DNA from: Stichopus chloronotus | Lineage: Eukaryota; Echinodermata; Holothuroidea; Aspidochirotida; Stichopodidae | Direction: 5' to 3' | NCBI GenBank assembly: GCA_021234535.1 | Contig: CM037843.1 | Coordinates: 3,428,820-3,492,819 of the forward strand | DNA: 64,000 bases | Part shown: positions 23,401 to 35,080 of the stretch, piece after piece | How the letters are laid out: every line of letters starts with the position of its first letter | Numbering within the stretch: the stretch's first letter is position 1 | Made by a program: the position numbers and the translations under genes | Notes under the pieces: generated by a model | Databases searched by the model: none | What the model was told of the DNA's origin: nothing | Seen by the model: the letters and a program-made list of their open reading frames with translations, nothing else

Positions 23401-26400
23401 TGTAAGACAGATCTTTATCATTTCATGTCACACATTTTGATTGAAGATACACACAGTTTAGTAGCTATGATGATTTTGGGGAATAGCATGTTGTCTTTGG
23501 TGTAGTTCAATATCAAACACTCTTTGCACGTACATCTGCAATGTTTAACACTACTTGTTGTTATTAATAGACACTTCAGGAATTCATTTGTACAGCATTG
23601 TACTTTTCTATGCCAGCTGGTCAAGCCTCCACAAGTGCAAACTTGTGTCACAGGTAGCTCTTTGTGCATTTAATGCTAGAATTTCTGACATTTGGTGGCA
23701 ATAGTTCATGTTTGCCATAAAATGCTATGAATAATTGGAAGCTATATGTTATTTCCTATGGAATGCCAAAATGGAGCTTACAATGATGTCTAAACTAATA
23801 TTGATGTTTAAACTCATGCTGATGTCTAAAAATGTAAATTTAAACATGAATGTAAATGTAGACATCAACAAAACTTTAGATATCAACATATCTTTAAACA
23901 TCAACATACGTTTACCCATCAATGTAAGTTTAAATGTTGAAACTCCAAAAGGACCTGTCCCATCAAGGTATAAACCTTAAAGATCAACATAACTGTCAAA
24001 TATCATGGTAAATTCAGAAATTTATGGAAGTTGCATGTGTAATGCCAAGAGACAATGCACCAAAGCGTAAGTCACACCGAAGTAAGCATAAATACATGAA
24101 CGTTATTTGAAACATCAACGTATCTTTAGATGATAATATAAATTTAAACATCAATGTAAGTAATTTAGACATTGTAAGTTGAGACATCAATGTAACTTTT
24201 GGCAATAAAGTATGTTGAGTCGTCATGGTATGCTTACCTTTTTGGCATTCCGTAATTTCTTGCACTTGATTATGTGTGATATGACAAATGTCACCTTTGG
24301 GGTATACCAAAGGTATCATTTAACCTTTACTTTATTCTGTATGTGTCCCTTGCTAGAAATATGCTGCTAAAGGGTTGTTGTGAGGTCAGTAACATTCCAG
24401 TTGAGGTAGCAATAAGCCAGTTTCACTTCAGTCACAGTACAGAGCTGAAAGGTTGTGATTCAGAGAGAATGCATTACATTCAGTAGTTGGTCTGCCCTCT
24501 TCACTGCATGGACTTTTTGTAAAACGTAGCAACATGCAGCATTTGCATATAATGAATATCAATCGCATGGAAATTAAAACAAAGTTGAATAAAAATACAA
24601 CAAGGTTTGAATATTTCAAGTCAGATACAGTGATCTTTGGATATATAGTCAGGTCGGTACATATTAGTGTCATTTGCTTGTTTCTATAGTTATTGCTGCG
24701 ACGGCCAAGAAAACAACCTATCACGTTGCATCAAATCCAAAGCCCTTCACAGTCTCCCATCCACAAAATGTAAATCTCAAGCGGTCTCGCTACACAGTGA
24801 TTCGTTCTTCGGAAGGCAAGGAAGGCACAAATGAGGTAGTCTTACTCCCGAGAGGCAGGGGCTTCTGCAGCTATAGGCCTCTGGAGGATGAACCACAGAT
24901 GGATGCAATCAGTGAACAATCTTTCCATACTGTAATTGACAATCTCCTGGGGCAGGCATCTGAACCAAAGACAGATTTGGTTCCTGGTCCATCTCAACAG
25001 CAGACAACTGTAAGCACCACTGAAAGTGTAATAATTTCACCGCCATCAGGGGACAACAATAATGTTATAATAGGAGAGGTGAAGGATGGCGTGGCCACCG
25101 TCAGTGGCATCCAAACGTCCGTTGTGCTACTGGATGAGAAGGACATCCAGATGGACATAGAGGTAAGCACCGGTGCTCGAAGGAGGAGGTCTCCCATTGG
25201 TGGTGTTCCAGATGGCGTGGGATCCATCATGAAGATGAACCACACGGTATATGAAGCAGGAGGGATCATGGATCCTTCTGGTCTAGGAAACACTCAAGAG
25301 GTCCCCTACCCTGATCATAATTACTCCTTCTCAGATGGAGTACCAGTTAGTACCACCCATACCAATTCATATGGTACTCCAACGGGAACCCCAGTCAGTA
25401 TCGAGGAATCGGGTACAGATAAGCTTGACATCAATCCAATACTCCATTCAATGAATGAACAAGTAACTCGACTGATTCCAGACATTGAAGAACCTACTAG
25501 TGTACCCTCACAGAAATCCAGGGTTGAAGAAGCAACACAGGAGAATGTATCTACCTCTGATAATACAGAGGCTGACTCAGCAGCTGTAGCTAGTATTGCT
25601 AGTGTCATGACACCAGAGGAAGAAGAAATGCTTAGAGTAAGTTTAAAGTCTATTGTATTTTGCGGCACAACGTTCACGTACACACTGACAAAGTCATAAA
25701 TTATATGTAACAACAGATGCTGAAATATTTATTATATGAATAAATAGTTGTCTAAATTACACTTACTTTGACATACTTACTGTGACATTGAATTAGAAAG
25801 AGGGCAGTTTTACGTCCTTTGAACTTCTTTTAATGTTCATTTGTTTGTTGTGGGTCATTTATCCTCAAATTCTGAATTACGTTATAGCTTTCCCAAATCA
25901 ATATTAATCTCCTGCAATCAATTAACCACATATTGATGTGCAGGAATTTAATATTTTTTATATCTATGTATAATATGTAAAATATATAAAATATTCTGCA
26001 ATCACTGATGTGATGATTTCCTGCAATCAATCAATTTCGATGATTAATTGAATGCTGTATTCTTTAAATCAAATACATGGTATGCTGCAATAAGTGACAT
26101 GGTCGTTGACAGTAATCAATAAGAAAAATTGGCTGCCATCAGCTGCATGATGATTCTTGCAATCAATCAACTACTTGCTTTAATACTGAACTGAAATCAA
26201 TATTGATTGCCATCACATTCATAGTCATTTGCACAGAAGATGATACTACTGTAATCTAATGTTGACCTATTACAGGTGAAGGCAGTGGATCTCTTAGACA
26301 GTCTTCTCAAAAATCAGAAGAAACGCGGGCCATTCAGATGTCAAATCTGCCAAAAGTTACTCACCGCTGCAAGCACGTTGAGAGCGCATTATCGCAGTCA

Positions 26401-27535
26401 TGCAGGTAAGGGTAAACAGGAACTTCACTATGCTGAGCATAATGTACGTCAGTATGGACAAAACCAACTTCTCTCAGTGTATCTTACATCTGGCATCATA
26501 AACGTGTAATCAACTTCCCATGGTTCATTTCTGCAAAGATTCTCCTTTAAAACCAGTTTACAGTCTGATTCCTACAGGGGTATCATATTGTTAGGGCCTA
26601 CAAAAGTAGTTTGGCGAAAGTGGTTAAGTTTTTCCTTCCATTGTATGAATTGCAAGAGTGATCCTCCATTGTATGTGCCTTTTGAAGATCTTAAGTGGCA
26701 TTACTATTTACTTCAGTGGTTGTTGCCATTCTGAGATTTTGTTCATGCCCAGTTCTTGGAATAAAACTTTTAGAAAGAAAGCTGAAGACTGACATTTAGT
26801 ACCATCAAATTACAAACTTTATTCAGTATGTGTGGATCGGCCACATAACAGTGGCCCTCTCATTTACATGTGGCAGGGTTTGCAATTAGCTTTCGGGCTT
26901 GGTAGTGTGGAAATTAGTGGTCACATGGGGACAGAATATTGATTTGCAAATACGAATAATGCTGATCGGCCGGAAGGAAAGTATTTTAATATATTTGAAG
27001 GTATGTATTTTGTCAGTGATTTGTAACTGAAGGCCACAATATAATCATGACAAATATCAGGAGTGCATCTTATTAAAGGTCATACTAAATGGAATCTCAT
27101 CCATTATCCGGTACTGCACGATTACCAACACCTCCCTGAATGATACATTGGCAAATGTTAAACCAAGTTGTCTTAGCTGACTACTTTTGATGCATTACTA
27201 TTATTTTTTTCACATTTTCCTTTGCAGGGATAAAGCCTTTCCAATGTGTGCTATGCAATGCTACCTTCACACGTCAACACAGCCTCAATTATCACATGAT
27301 GATTCACAACCAGGAGGCCAGGTTCAGCTGCAGCTTTTGTGCTCGCCAGTTCCGTCACGCCAACCACTTCAGGGAACACCTTCGAAGGCACACCGGTGAA
27401 GAGCCCTACGGGTGTACGGATTGCCCAGCCAGGTTCAAAACCCGGAACACATACAAAAGACACATGCGCTCCAAGCACAACAAGATAGTCACGCACAAGA
27501 ATAACATCAAACTTATTACAGATGAAAGTGACTAA
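14349..27535 (+). CDS. C2H2 zinc-finger protein, 787 residues, seven exons, family not recognised
   Basis: Exons 14349-14412, 20180-20484, 21416-21962, 23339-23401, 24690-25636, 26276-26405 and 27228-27535 join with compatible phases (1,0,1,1,0,1) into one 2364-base frame including the stop. Seen in order: a basic, Pro/Lys-rich N-terminus with RRSGRVPKKK (AT-hook-like or nuclear localisation); an acidic Ser/Asp patch; a ten-Lys run; a central block with Cys and His residues (TCKMLPSHC, then ITRHLLRHVGELL); a long Ser/Thr/Glu-rich middle; and four C2H2 fingers at the C-terminus (FRCQIC, FQCVLC, FSCSFC, YGCTDC). Fingers 3 and 4 are joined by a Krueppel-type HTGEEPY linker. Inference: a nuclear DNA-binding transcriptional regulator. 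An in-frame stop at 14280 upstream of the ATG supports the start. No specific vertebrate orthologue was recognised. The first intron is 5.8 kb. Confidence 0.9.
16283..16372 (+). repeat. Possible tRNA-derived SINE head or tRNA pseudogene
   Basis: GTAGTGGGTTATGCTTCAGAC, then TTATGATGCGA, then GGTTAAAATCCTC resemble an A-box/D-arm, an anticodon arm and a diverged B-box (GGTTCGAATCC) in the right order and spacing. The cloverleaf is imperfect and no isotype can be called. Confidence 0.35.
18560..18606. repeat. Near-perfect hairpin with 22-bp arms and a 3-nt loop
   Basis: TGTTATTGTTTACACTGCCCAG at 18560-18581 pairs with CTGGGCAGTGTAAACCATAACA at 18585-18606: the inner 15 pairs are perfect, 21 of 22 overall. 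The loop is AGC. It lies in intron 1 of the zinc-finger gene. Confidence 0.9.
20180..20484 (+). CDS. Zinc-finger gene exon 2 (basic region)
   Basis: 305 bases from acceptor AAACAG/ACTCC to donor GCT/GTAAGT, ending in phase 0. Encodes a strongly basic, Pro-rich segment: RRSGRVPKKKV resembles an AT-hook core plus nuclear localisation signals, and repeated PKK motifs follow. It ends in an acidic Glu-rich stretch. The sequence after 20484 stays open for a while but loses protein character. Confidence 0.88.
21416..21962 (+). CDS. Zinc-finger gene exon 3 (acidic patch, Lys run, Cys/His central block)
   Basis: Acceptor TTTTTCCAG/CAG and donor GAAG/GTGGGT, phase 0 to 1. Reads ELPSDTDSDSSEIKIE, then a poly-Lys tract from AAG/AAA repeats (about 21574-21620), then a Glu/Pro-rich linker, then a block with VYTCKMLPSHCFEKFMG and ITRHLLRHVGELL. 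That block could be a degenerate zinc-binding fold (Cys, 6 residues, Cys, 17 residues, His, 3 residues, His). The acceptor is a tandem CAGCAG, so one Gln may be optional. Confidence 0.88.
22224..22615. repeat. GGGAAA/TTTCCC-rich segment plus CACACTACCCC tandem repeat
   Basis: 22225-22470 repeats TTTCCCAT and its complement many times (for example GGGAAAAATTTCCCAT near 22280). 22540-22610 is a tandem of roughly 16-base units TTCACACTACCCCC. Both lie in intron 3 of the zinc-finger gene. Overlapping open frames here are repeat artefacts. Confidence 0.75.
23339..23401 (+). CDS. Zinc-finger gene exon 4 (63-base symmetric exon)
   Basis: Acceptor CTCTGGTAG/GA and donor GCTT/GTAAGA; phase 1 on both sides. 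Reads MATKESSDGTLHEEEDEAAA with one codon split at each end. Skipping it would keep the frame, so it could be a cassette exon. Confidence 0.75.
23790..24215. repeat. Degenerate minisatellite of about 18 bp built on AACATCAAT
   Basis: Words such as TTTAAACATCAACATA, TTTAGATATCAACATA, TTTAAACATCAATGTAAG and the inverse GATGTTTAAACT recur many times. The open frame across 23735-23980 is periodic for that reason. It lies in intron 4 of the zinc-finger gene. Confidence 0.65.
24690..25636 (+). CDS. Zinc-finger gene exon 5 (large Ser/Thr/Glu-rich exon)
   Basis: 947 bases between acceptor TTTCTATAG/TT and donor CTTAGA/GTAAGT, phase 1 to 0. Encodes a low-complexity middle region with many Ser, Thr, Pro, Asp and Glu, no obvious fold, and a basic RRRRSP site (near 25182). 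It ends in TPEEEEMLR. A second strong donor, GAG/GTAAGC, sits inside the frame at 25163, also in phase 0. Confidence 0.88.
26276..26405 (+). CDS. Zinc-finger gene exon 6 (finger 1)
   Basis: Acceptor CTATTACAG/GTG and donor GCAG/GTAAGG, phase 0 to 1. Carries LLDSLLKNQKKRGP followed by finger 1 (Cys, 2, Cys, 12, His, 3, His: FRCQIC...LRAHYRSH). The frame shifts to intron-like sequence after 26405. Confidence 0.92.
27228..27535 (+). CDS. Zinc-finger gene exon 7 (fingers 2-4 and stop)
   Basis: Acceptor TTTGCAG/GG, phase 1. Finger 2 FQCVLC...LNYHMMIH, finger 3 FSCSFC...FREHLRRH, linker HTGEEPY, finger 4 YGCTDC...YKRHMRSKH (His-4-His spacing). A short basic tail ends ITDESD and a TAA at 27533-27535. 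Confidence 0.95.
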
Positions 27536-28645
27536 GAAAATGGCAGGCTTAATACTCAGTTTGGATCAAACTGAAATGTGACTAAAAACAACATAATTTT
27601 AACGCTCACTGATCCTGCTGTTGGCAATGTCCTTGGGCATTTCAAACTAACCAACCAACCAAGTTTTTTCAGTGACTGATGGTGTTTCTTATGTCACGTG
27701 AAACCATTAACCAAGGAGTGCTCACACAGGCATCTTATGACATCACCTGCTCCACATGAGAGGAGTTTAAGATGAAGTCAATCGTGAGGAGAGAGTTAAT
27801 CATGTTGGTGGTGATGATGTCAATATGACGAGGAAGGTGTACTGGTTTTGTCTTCAGATTCATCTCTCCATGTGAAGTCAGCAGAGGAAGGGGGAGGGAT
27901 GGATGAACTATGGTCTTCTTTAGAGCAAGAGATGCTCAGGTGGCACTGTAGATCCTACTTATTTGGAGTACTGAATATTCACTAAATACCATGGTGGGCA
28001 TTACAAGCAACCCAGAGGCAAACTTCTGCATTGTCAACTTGATAGAGAGTATATTAGCCTGCATTTCACTCTGGGTGTCCCTGGACATATTTTAAAAAGG
28101 TAGCTATTACCACAAGCTGTAAAAGACGTTGATCAAATAGGATTAAACTTGGAGGATAATGCTGATGCAATGTTCTCCCTGTCTGCCAGTAAAGTCCTTA
28201 AGGACAAAGTGAAGAAAAAGAAAAAAGAAATGGGGGAGGGGGCAAATCTCATAAAGTAACATGAAGTCCACTGTTGACCACATATAGACTATGCTAAGTT
28301 AGAGACTTATTATTTATCATTATGTTGTCAATCGTAGTTTCAGGATATCAAAGCTTTTGACAACTACTTATATTTCTGTCATTCTCTATCCAAATCCAGA
28401 ACATAGTGTAAACAATTTTGGGCAACAGGCTTGTTTTCACACCCTATAGCAGAGAGGGATTAGTTTGCAGGTTAAAATGAAAAGGGTGCTGGACTCTCTA
28501 ACCAGTATTCTTCTCTATGAAGTTCTTTGATGGATCATTATATTTAACCTCAGTGTTTTGGATTAAATGATATGTTAAGGACATTATTCTACAGAAAAGA
28601 AATGCAGCTCAAATTTCCACTTTCAACTGGATTACTTTGCTTTCA

Positions 28646-28651
28646 AATAAA
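28646..28651 (+). other. Candidate polyadenylation signal AATAAA, zinc-finger gene
   Basis: First canonical AATAAA noticed on the plus strand after the stop codon, about 1.1 kb downstream. Position only; no transcript support. Confidence 0.35.
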
Positions 28652-28802
28652 GGAATATAAAACATGCTGGAATGAATTACATTAATTGTGAAGGGCTAAA
28701 TCAGCATGTGTGTGTAAAATGGTCATTTCTTTGATTGTGTCGATGACATTTCATGCTGTGAAGTTTCATGATATCTCTCAGTTTACAATTATACTCAATT
28801 AT

Positions 28803-28880
28803 GGTTGGTCGGTCGGTCGGTCGGTGGGACGGTCGGTCGGTCAGTCCGTCGGTTGGTTCGTTGGGTTGGGTGGTTGGGTA
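28803..28880 (+). repeat. GGTC microsatellite, partly decayed
   Basis: Tandem GGTC units with G and T variants (GGTTGGTC, GGTGGGAC, GGTTGGTTCG), likely in the 3' UTR of the zinc-finger gene. Confidence 0.9.
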
Positions 28881-30651
28881 GATCACAGATGACTTAGTTG
28901 TACAAACTTTCATAAAATTTAGATGGATATTTACTATAGATCTTTTTTTGAGATAAGACAAGAAATTATTTGGATAATTTACATTGTTCTTTTTTTTTGT
29001 TTGTTGTTGATTACTACAATGTTGAACTTTTAGCTTGTTAAGTGACCCAGAAACGGGAAACGTCTCCTGTAACTTCAGTAATTCCTTGGTTGATTTCTTT
29101 AGTTCCTGTCAAAGTATGTCTACTGCTTGCACAGTGAGATGTTCTGATACATAACATCCAATGTTAATCTAACATTATTCAAACAATTATGTTATGTACC
29201 ATCTTGAGTTTGGAGCCAGGCATAATTTGATTCACCCATGTATTTAACCCTCTTTTTCTATAAAAATTACTCTCTTGAACAAAGTATTGGCACTCCAGTG
29301 GGCACTCTACTCAAAGGTGGATAGTAATAGGACAATGAATGCAAAAAGCAAAAAAGAAATTATGACCAGCCAGCGTAAACCGACAGTGGAGCATACAAAA
29401 AGTTAAGACTGACCATCGATAGTCGTATTTGAAAAGTCAAATGTATTTTGCAATTGATGGACTTTCAAAGGATGTTCTCTGTCAAAACCAAAAGATGTAG
29501 CAACCTCTCCACCAGTTTACTCCATGTGCTAGTCTGTTTTCCTTGGAATTATACTCCAAACACCAGCTACTGCGGAAAACTGTGCGGATCTTATCCTGAA
29601 GAACTTGTTTCTTGTGGGCAAGAAAAGCTTTCTCTACTTGCTACATTTTGATGTGATGCAATTTCCTTGGGATGTGCTGTTGCAATTAATTTTCTATTTA
29701 TCTACTGTGAACATGACAATATCACTTGTCTACTTAGCTTGCAGTCTTCCAGTCAAACAAATTTTATTTTCAATGTATCACTTGATCAAGCACCCAAGTG
29801 TATCTACATGATGTTAAGGTTAATGCTCTCTGGATGCCTGAAAGTACTTCTCAACATTCAACCCTTGTTTTATATTAAACATATTGGGTAGCATCAGATT
29901 ACAGAAAATTATAAGAATTAAATTGATGTTACATTGCAAAGTAGCAGAATGTTTAAGTGACGATGAATCTCCTGTTCCAAAGAAATGCAACTTGCTAACA
30001 TTGTAGTCTCTGGTGGAACCTTTTAATTTTGTAATTGCTCCGTTCACCCGTTAACCCACTCGTCAAAACTTCATCTGCAAGCAGCATTGCAACATCTGTA
30101 AGTTTTTCATACATGTTGCTGTGTGGTATTTAACACATTCACAGGTAGATCAACTATCTTGAAAATAAAGTGTTCTTAGTTAGGTGTACACACTGAATTT
30201 GGCCATATGTACATTCTATGGGAGAGAGACATTGGATCTGGGTAACAATTTCAAAACCAGGACCCAACAGTGTCGTTTGGGTTCCAGGTTACCCGGTGCA
30301 AAAAACACCTATTCTGTATGTTGGGTGGGAAGGTACTACTTTATATGGGGTGGCGGTGCAGACTGCATGAAAAGTTGACTAATACAGCACCACTTATACT
30401 GCTCCTTCTAAAAATTCTACACCAGTCCGTATTTGCTTTGACTTTGTCTCCTGTTCAATATAATATATATATAAATAAAAAATAGGGGGCTACTTATCAT
30501 ATTGAGAAATGATTGAAATATATAAAAAGTTTACAAAGCAATAGAATGAATGATACAAAATGGTATTCTGTTGTTTTCATTTTTATTTTGTAAATTGAAA
30601 TGTTTCATAAAATTTCATGTAACTCTGTTTTTACATATCTCCTTCATAAAT

Positions 30652-30657
30652 AATAAA
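30652..30657 (+). other. Candidate distal polyadenylation signal AATAAA
   Basis: ATAAATAATAAAG followed 25-35 bases later by a run of T (AGTTTTTTTTATG), a fair match to a poly(A) signal with a U-rich downstream element. It would give a 3.1-kb 3' UTR. Confidence 0.4.
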
Positions 30658-33600
30658 GAAGTGGTTTTAAACAAGACAAAGTTTTTTTTATGAGTTGTTA
30701 CATTATTTAATTACAAAGGCAGATACAATTCCCTCACCTTATAATACAGATTTCTGATGAACAACTGGAAACTTTTGGATAAATCTTAGAAAAGGGACCA
30801 CTTTGTTTTTTATTGCATACGTCTGCTTTCAAACATGCAATAAATGATGCAAGGTAACCTCATTTATCTGTCAGTAAATGCATCTGGAAATTCTATGCGC
30901 TTTTCCAGAAAAGTATCAAACCACCCAGTAATGAAATGCAATTTTCCAAACACTAAAGATTAGAGCTTTCAGTTGAGATTTTAAAACATCAGTTAAGACG
31001 GCATTTGCTGACACAAAATTAAACTGATCAACTAATTGGAATGGTTTCCATTAATGCGGATACCTTGGTTTCTTGAAGTTGTGATGCACTGCCCTCAATC
31101 TACCCCCTTTTGACCCCCCCAAAAAAAAGTTTGAATAAAAAGAGTATGCTTATTTCAATGCATCACTGATTTCAATGAGCTGCATTAACAAAAGAACAAC
31201 ATTTAAGAACCCCTGGGAATATTTTTATGAAACATGAATCAGAAGTGTTTGACAAACATTTCAAAATTTCATTCAAAAACATTGTGGCCTTCCAAAGTTG
31301 TACACTTCCGAAATTCAGAGAAGGGTGCTGCCATTTTTTGCCTCAGTTGAACGTGAACAGATATGAGCAAGTCGAATTATGTCAAATAACCTCTTATGCC
31401 AGGAATTTAATGCATTTTTTGTTTCATATTTTGGCCATAAATGCTCACCCACTTGTACACATTTTGTAATGAATTATTGAGGTTCAACAAGGAATCAAAT
31501 GACCAAATTATTACTTCTATTTGAATCTATGCATCTCTGTTAAAACTATTTGGCCATAAATTATAAAGACAAACAAGCTTCTCTATTACAAGTGGTCAGA
31601 TTTACGACGTCAGAATCTAAGGAATGCAACTTACTGGTTGATTTTGTTATGAACTTCCAAACTGCATTATCTTGAAAAGTAAGCAGCATATTTAAATGAA
31701 ATTTGGTGATGGTGTTCACCACATGTTAATTTCTCATTTAACAGTGACACTTCATTGTCACAAGTTCCAGTGTTTTACATGACAGATAAATCAGGCACAC
31801 AGCAAGCAGTCCAGGCAAATATGTAGAACCTGTCACGGTGCTACCATCCTTGTGTGTATGATATCTGCATCCTGTACAAAAATTGAAGTCAAAACAGCTG
31901 TTCTTTAAATTAAGCTAGTTGCACTATTGCATATCGAAATGCACTTCTGTCACCATGAACAATAGAACTGAACCAATAATGTTTATTGAAAGTTTGTCAT
32001 TATGTCACTAACTTGAGTAAGGATTGGTCATTTCCATAAGCCCAAAAAACAACACAGACTTCTAAGACACTCACAAATCTAACTTACACAGTTTGCAAAA
32101 AAGAATGAAGTGCTTGTAGCTATTGCCATTAAATTTTGAGATTTACAGCCATGTTGCGCGAGTAGTAACCCTTTATCAAAGCTTGTATGATGAAGATAGT
32201 TGAATTCATGAGAAAAATAGTATGATATGCAGCTACATATTCCTAATGATGGACAAATTATGACCAAACAGTAGGCCCAAAAAGAGGCTTTTTTGGAATA
32301 GGTGACCTTTTAATCTTTAAGCAGTGTTTCAAAGACTGGCACCTTGCAAGAACTTCAAACTGAACTTTTATACACTAAACAAAAGTTGCAACCCAAACCT
32401 TCTATGTCCAAACACACAATACATGCCCACATCCCATAAGGCACTGGGGTATCTACAGCTGCAATAATGAATGCATAACATAACCAACATGGTATCCTAC
32501 TGAAGCTAGTGACCTGTCACGAAGTATTAATTCCGCCGATCTACCATTCAAAAGTCTGCTGCATTCTTACATAAATGTCAAATTTCTACATATGTACCGA
32601 TAAACACAGATTACAAGGCACTAAACTATGAAAGACAGATATGCTAAGACTTCTATAGGACGGAGGGGCTCTCATGGTAACAAAAAAATGCACCAATGTG
32701 TTAAGTATGGTGAATATAGTAGCACACATTAATATTATAAATAGAAAAAAAAGGTATTAAGTAATTTGTGTGCTGTAGTGAAACAGGAGTTGCTAATATA
32801 TGGTTTTTTTCTTTCTTTTTTTTTTCTTTCTTTTTTGTTGAACAGGGTAAAAGTAAAATGTTAGTGGGTCTTCATATAAACTTGAATACCAAAGACAATG
32901 AATGGTAAGATGGTTAAATCATTTTAAAAAGTTAATTATCAGAGACGTTCAGTTTCAACAACTCTATCACAAAAGCACCAAACACTCGGTTTTTCACGAG
33001 GGTTGTCAAACAAGGTATCAAGACGAGCACTGCCTTTTTATAGCGCCCTCTTAAAGGCCAATGAACGACGAAAGATTTTACATTTCTTTCATGGCTGCCA
33101 GTACATGCACATATTTCTCACATATATTGTAACCAGAAGAATACAAAAGGCAGTGTGGATTATGCATACGTTCACATTAAAGAACAAAATACATGTAAAA
33201 GAACAATATGTTCCACCGTCTCCCATTTTTTATCGTTGAGCTCTGTTCTTCGAAGTTGCATGAATAAATGAAATGGAAAGGACAGACATATTGAACAATA
33301 ACAGGGAGAGATTCAACTTAATGCCTTTACAACTCAAATGTTACAGCTCCCAGTGTAATGCCCTTATGCTTATTGCAGGATCCTATCTGTTTCTTTGCTT
33401 GATTTAGGGCTACTCTAGAACAGACCTCCAAATTTCAGATTCTAGGTTAAAGTGCATCCTTGCCTCAATCAAAGAAACCAAACATTCTGTTAAAAAAAAG
33501 GAACATCTTTCATCTGAAAACTGCCTGAAAATATAACCAATATCCAAGTTGATAAAAATTTCTGATCACCTCACAATTTGGCGATGTAGTTTACAGGTTC

Positions 33601-34105
33601 TCTACATTAACCTGCAAATGCAACAGACTCATCCATACTGCTACTAGTTGTAGAATGAGCAACAGAGAACACTGATTATGGTAATACCTCCCTCATCCAT
33701 ACTGTCACAAGGTAAAGAATAAACAACAACTAACAGGGATATGTTAGTACCTCCCTCGTGACTCTACTTTTATCTTTGCTTTGACATCCACTGCCAATGC
33801 ATGATGATGCCGATCCAATTCATGGTATGATGGAAGAAATCTGACCTCTACAACAATCAAATTTACATTTTACTATGTTTTAGCTTATTACTGTCGATCT
33901 TAGCCTTTGTCAGTTACTTTAAGCCTTTTCTCTCCGTTTTTGCTATAGCTTTTATACTTTTGGGTATAACGGTTGTTATTTTTACTGTTTTATTTTCAAA
34001 ATCCTTCCTAAGACCATCAAAACCAATGATCTGATGTCTATTTCCCTTCTCTACTTCCTCGTTGGTTTAAACAAGCACTCTAATCTCATTCTTTTACATC
34101 AACAG

Positions 34106-34111
34106 TTTATT
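34106..34111 (-). other. Candidate polyadenylation signal AATAAA, PPP4R4
   Basis: First minus-strand AATAAA after the PPP4R4 stop, about 0.8 kb downstream. Others follow at 33994-33989 and further left. No transcript support. Confidence 0.35.
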
Positions 34112-34904
34112 TACAAATTTAGTCACAATGCCATTGCAACTATTTCACTCCTAATAACTTCTCTAAATAGTTTCCCATTGCCTTGTAATTCTCTCCTCTG
34201 AGCCTCTGCCATCTTTGGGCATTCATCTTAATTTCCACCACCGTTTTCACCCATCCATCCACTCATCATTTGTCTACCAGTCACCATGCAACCCCATCCA
34301 ATATCAAATTTCTCCTCATCTCTCTACAAATCAGCATTTAACTCCATTCCATTCCAATTTTCCTCTCTGCCATTTCTCGCATGGACCCTTAACTGCATCT
34401 CATTTCAAACTCTTCTCCTAAGTCTTCTTCCTCTCAAATCTACGGCAGTCCTGTCTCTCTCTTCCTTTTTTTTCGTCCATCTGACAACACCTTGCGTCTC
34501 TCTGTAGATATCCTTCCCTCAAACCAGTCCTGTCTTTGGGTACAATTTCCCCCAAGTGAGACTTTGACCAACCATTCCAAACACAATGTCATGGTTTAGC
34601 AGCTCTTCTTCTGTGGATAACACGGCAAATGTAGGATGCTGCTTAAATTGTGAACGTAATGATTACCACTGTCTATGGAATAATGGGACATCTGTGATAT
34701 TTACACAATGTGAAGGCCTCTGAAGCATGACAACATATCACCCAAGTTCCTCTTTTGTCCACGATATAGAAGTTTTTCCTTGGCATACATTACAGACGAC
34801 AGGATTTTACTGCATAAAAGCCATCTACCTAGCATCGTAAGTGGCGACATGGTTGTTCCCCTTAACCCCCTTATCATCTCTACACAGGAGTGGCAAACAT
34901 AAAC

Positions 34905-35080
34905 TTACACTTTTGGTGTGGTACTCTGAGCTGGTGACCGTAGGGATGATGTTTTGGTGGCTCTTGGTTGAGGGATGGATCCGATGGATGGCTTCCTGGA
35001 TACATCTGCCGATGACGTCTTTCTCGTTGACTCGAGGGTTCCCCCTGATACTCTTCGAGGAGGTAATGGACTCTTCTTAC
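34905..35080 (-). CDS. PPP4R4: PPP4R4 last exon with stop codon
   Basis: Acceptor TTTGTTTGACAG/GT, phase 1; ends TAA at 34907-34905. Reads KKSPLPPRRVSGGTLESTRK, then KTSSADVSRKPSIGS, then SLRSPAQSTTPKV. A basic, Ser/Thr/Pro-rich end like that of human PPP4R4 (which ends in a Lys/Ser/Arg-rich stretch). Confidence 0.9.

Larger units (their letters stand above)
27536..34904. other. Convergent intergenic region, probably two 3' UTRs
   Basis: 7.4 kb between the stop codons of the zinc-finger gene (plus) and PPP4R4 (minus). No protein-like exon was found. Plus-strand AATAAA signals at 28646 and 30652 could end the zinc-finger transcript; the first minus-strand AATAAA after the PPP4R4 stop is at 34111-34106. 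A GGTC microsatellite lies at 28803 and a TC-rich tract near 32806-32838. Confidence 0.6.

Noticed and set aside
24994..25713. Antisense open frames opposite zinc-finger exon 5
   Set aside because: Shadows of a real coding exon.
30184..30485. Two short plus-strand open frames
   Set aside because: Lie in the probable 3' UTR region and show no conserved pattern.
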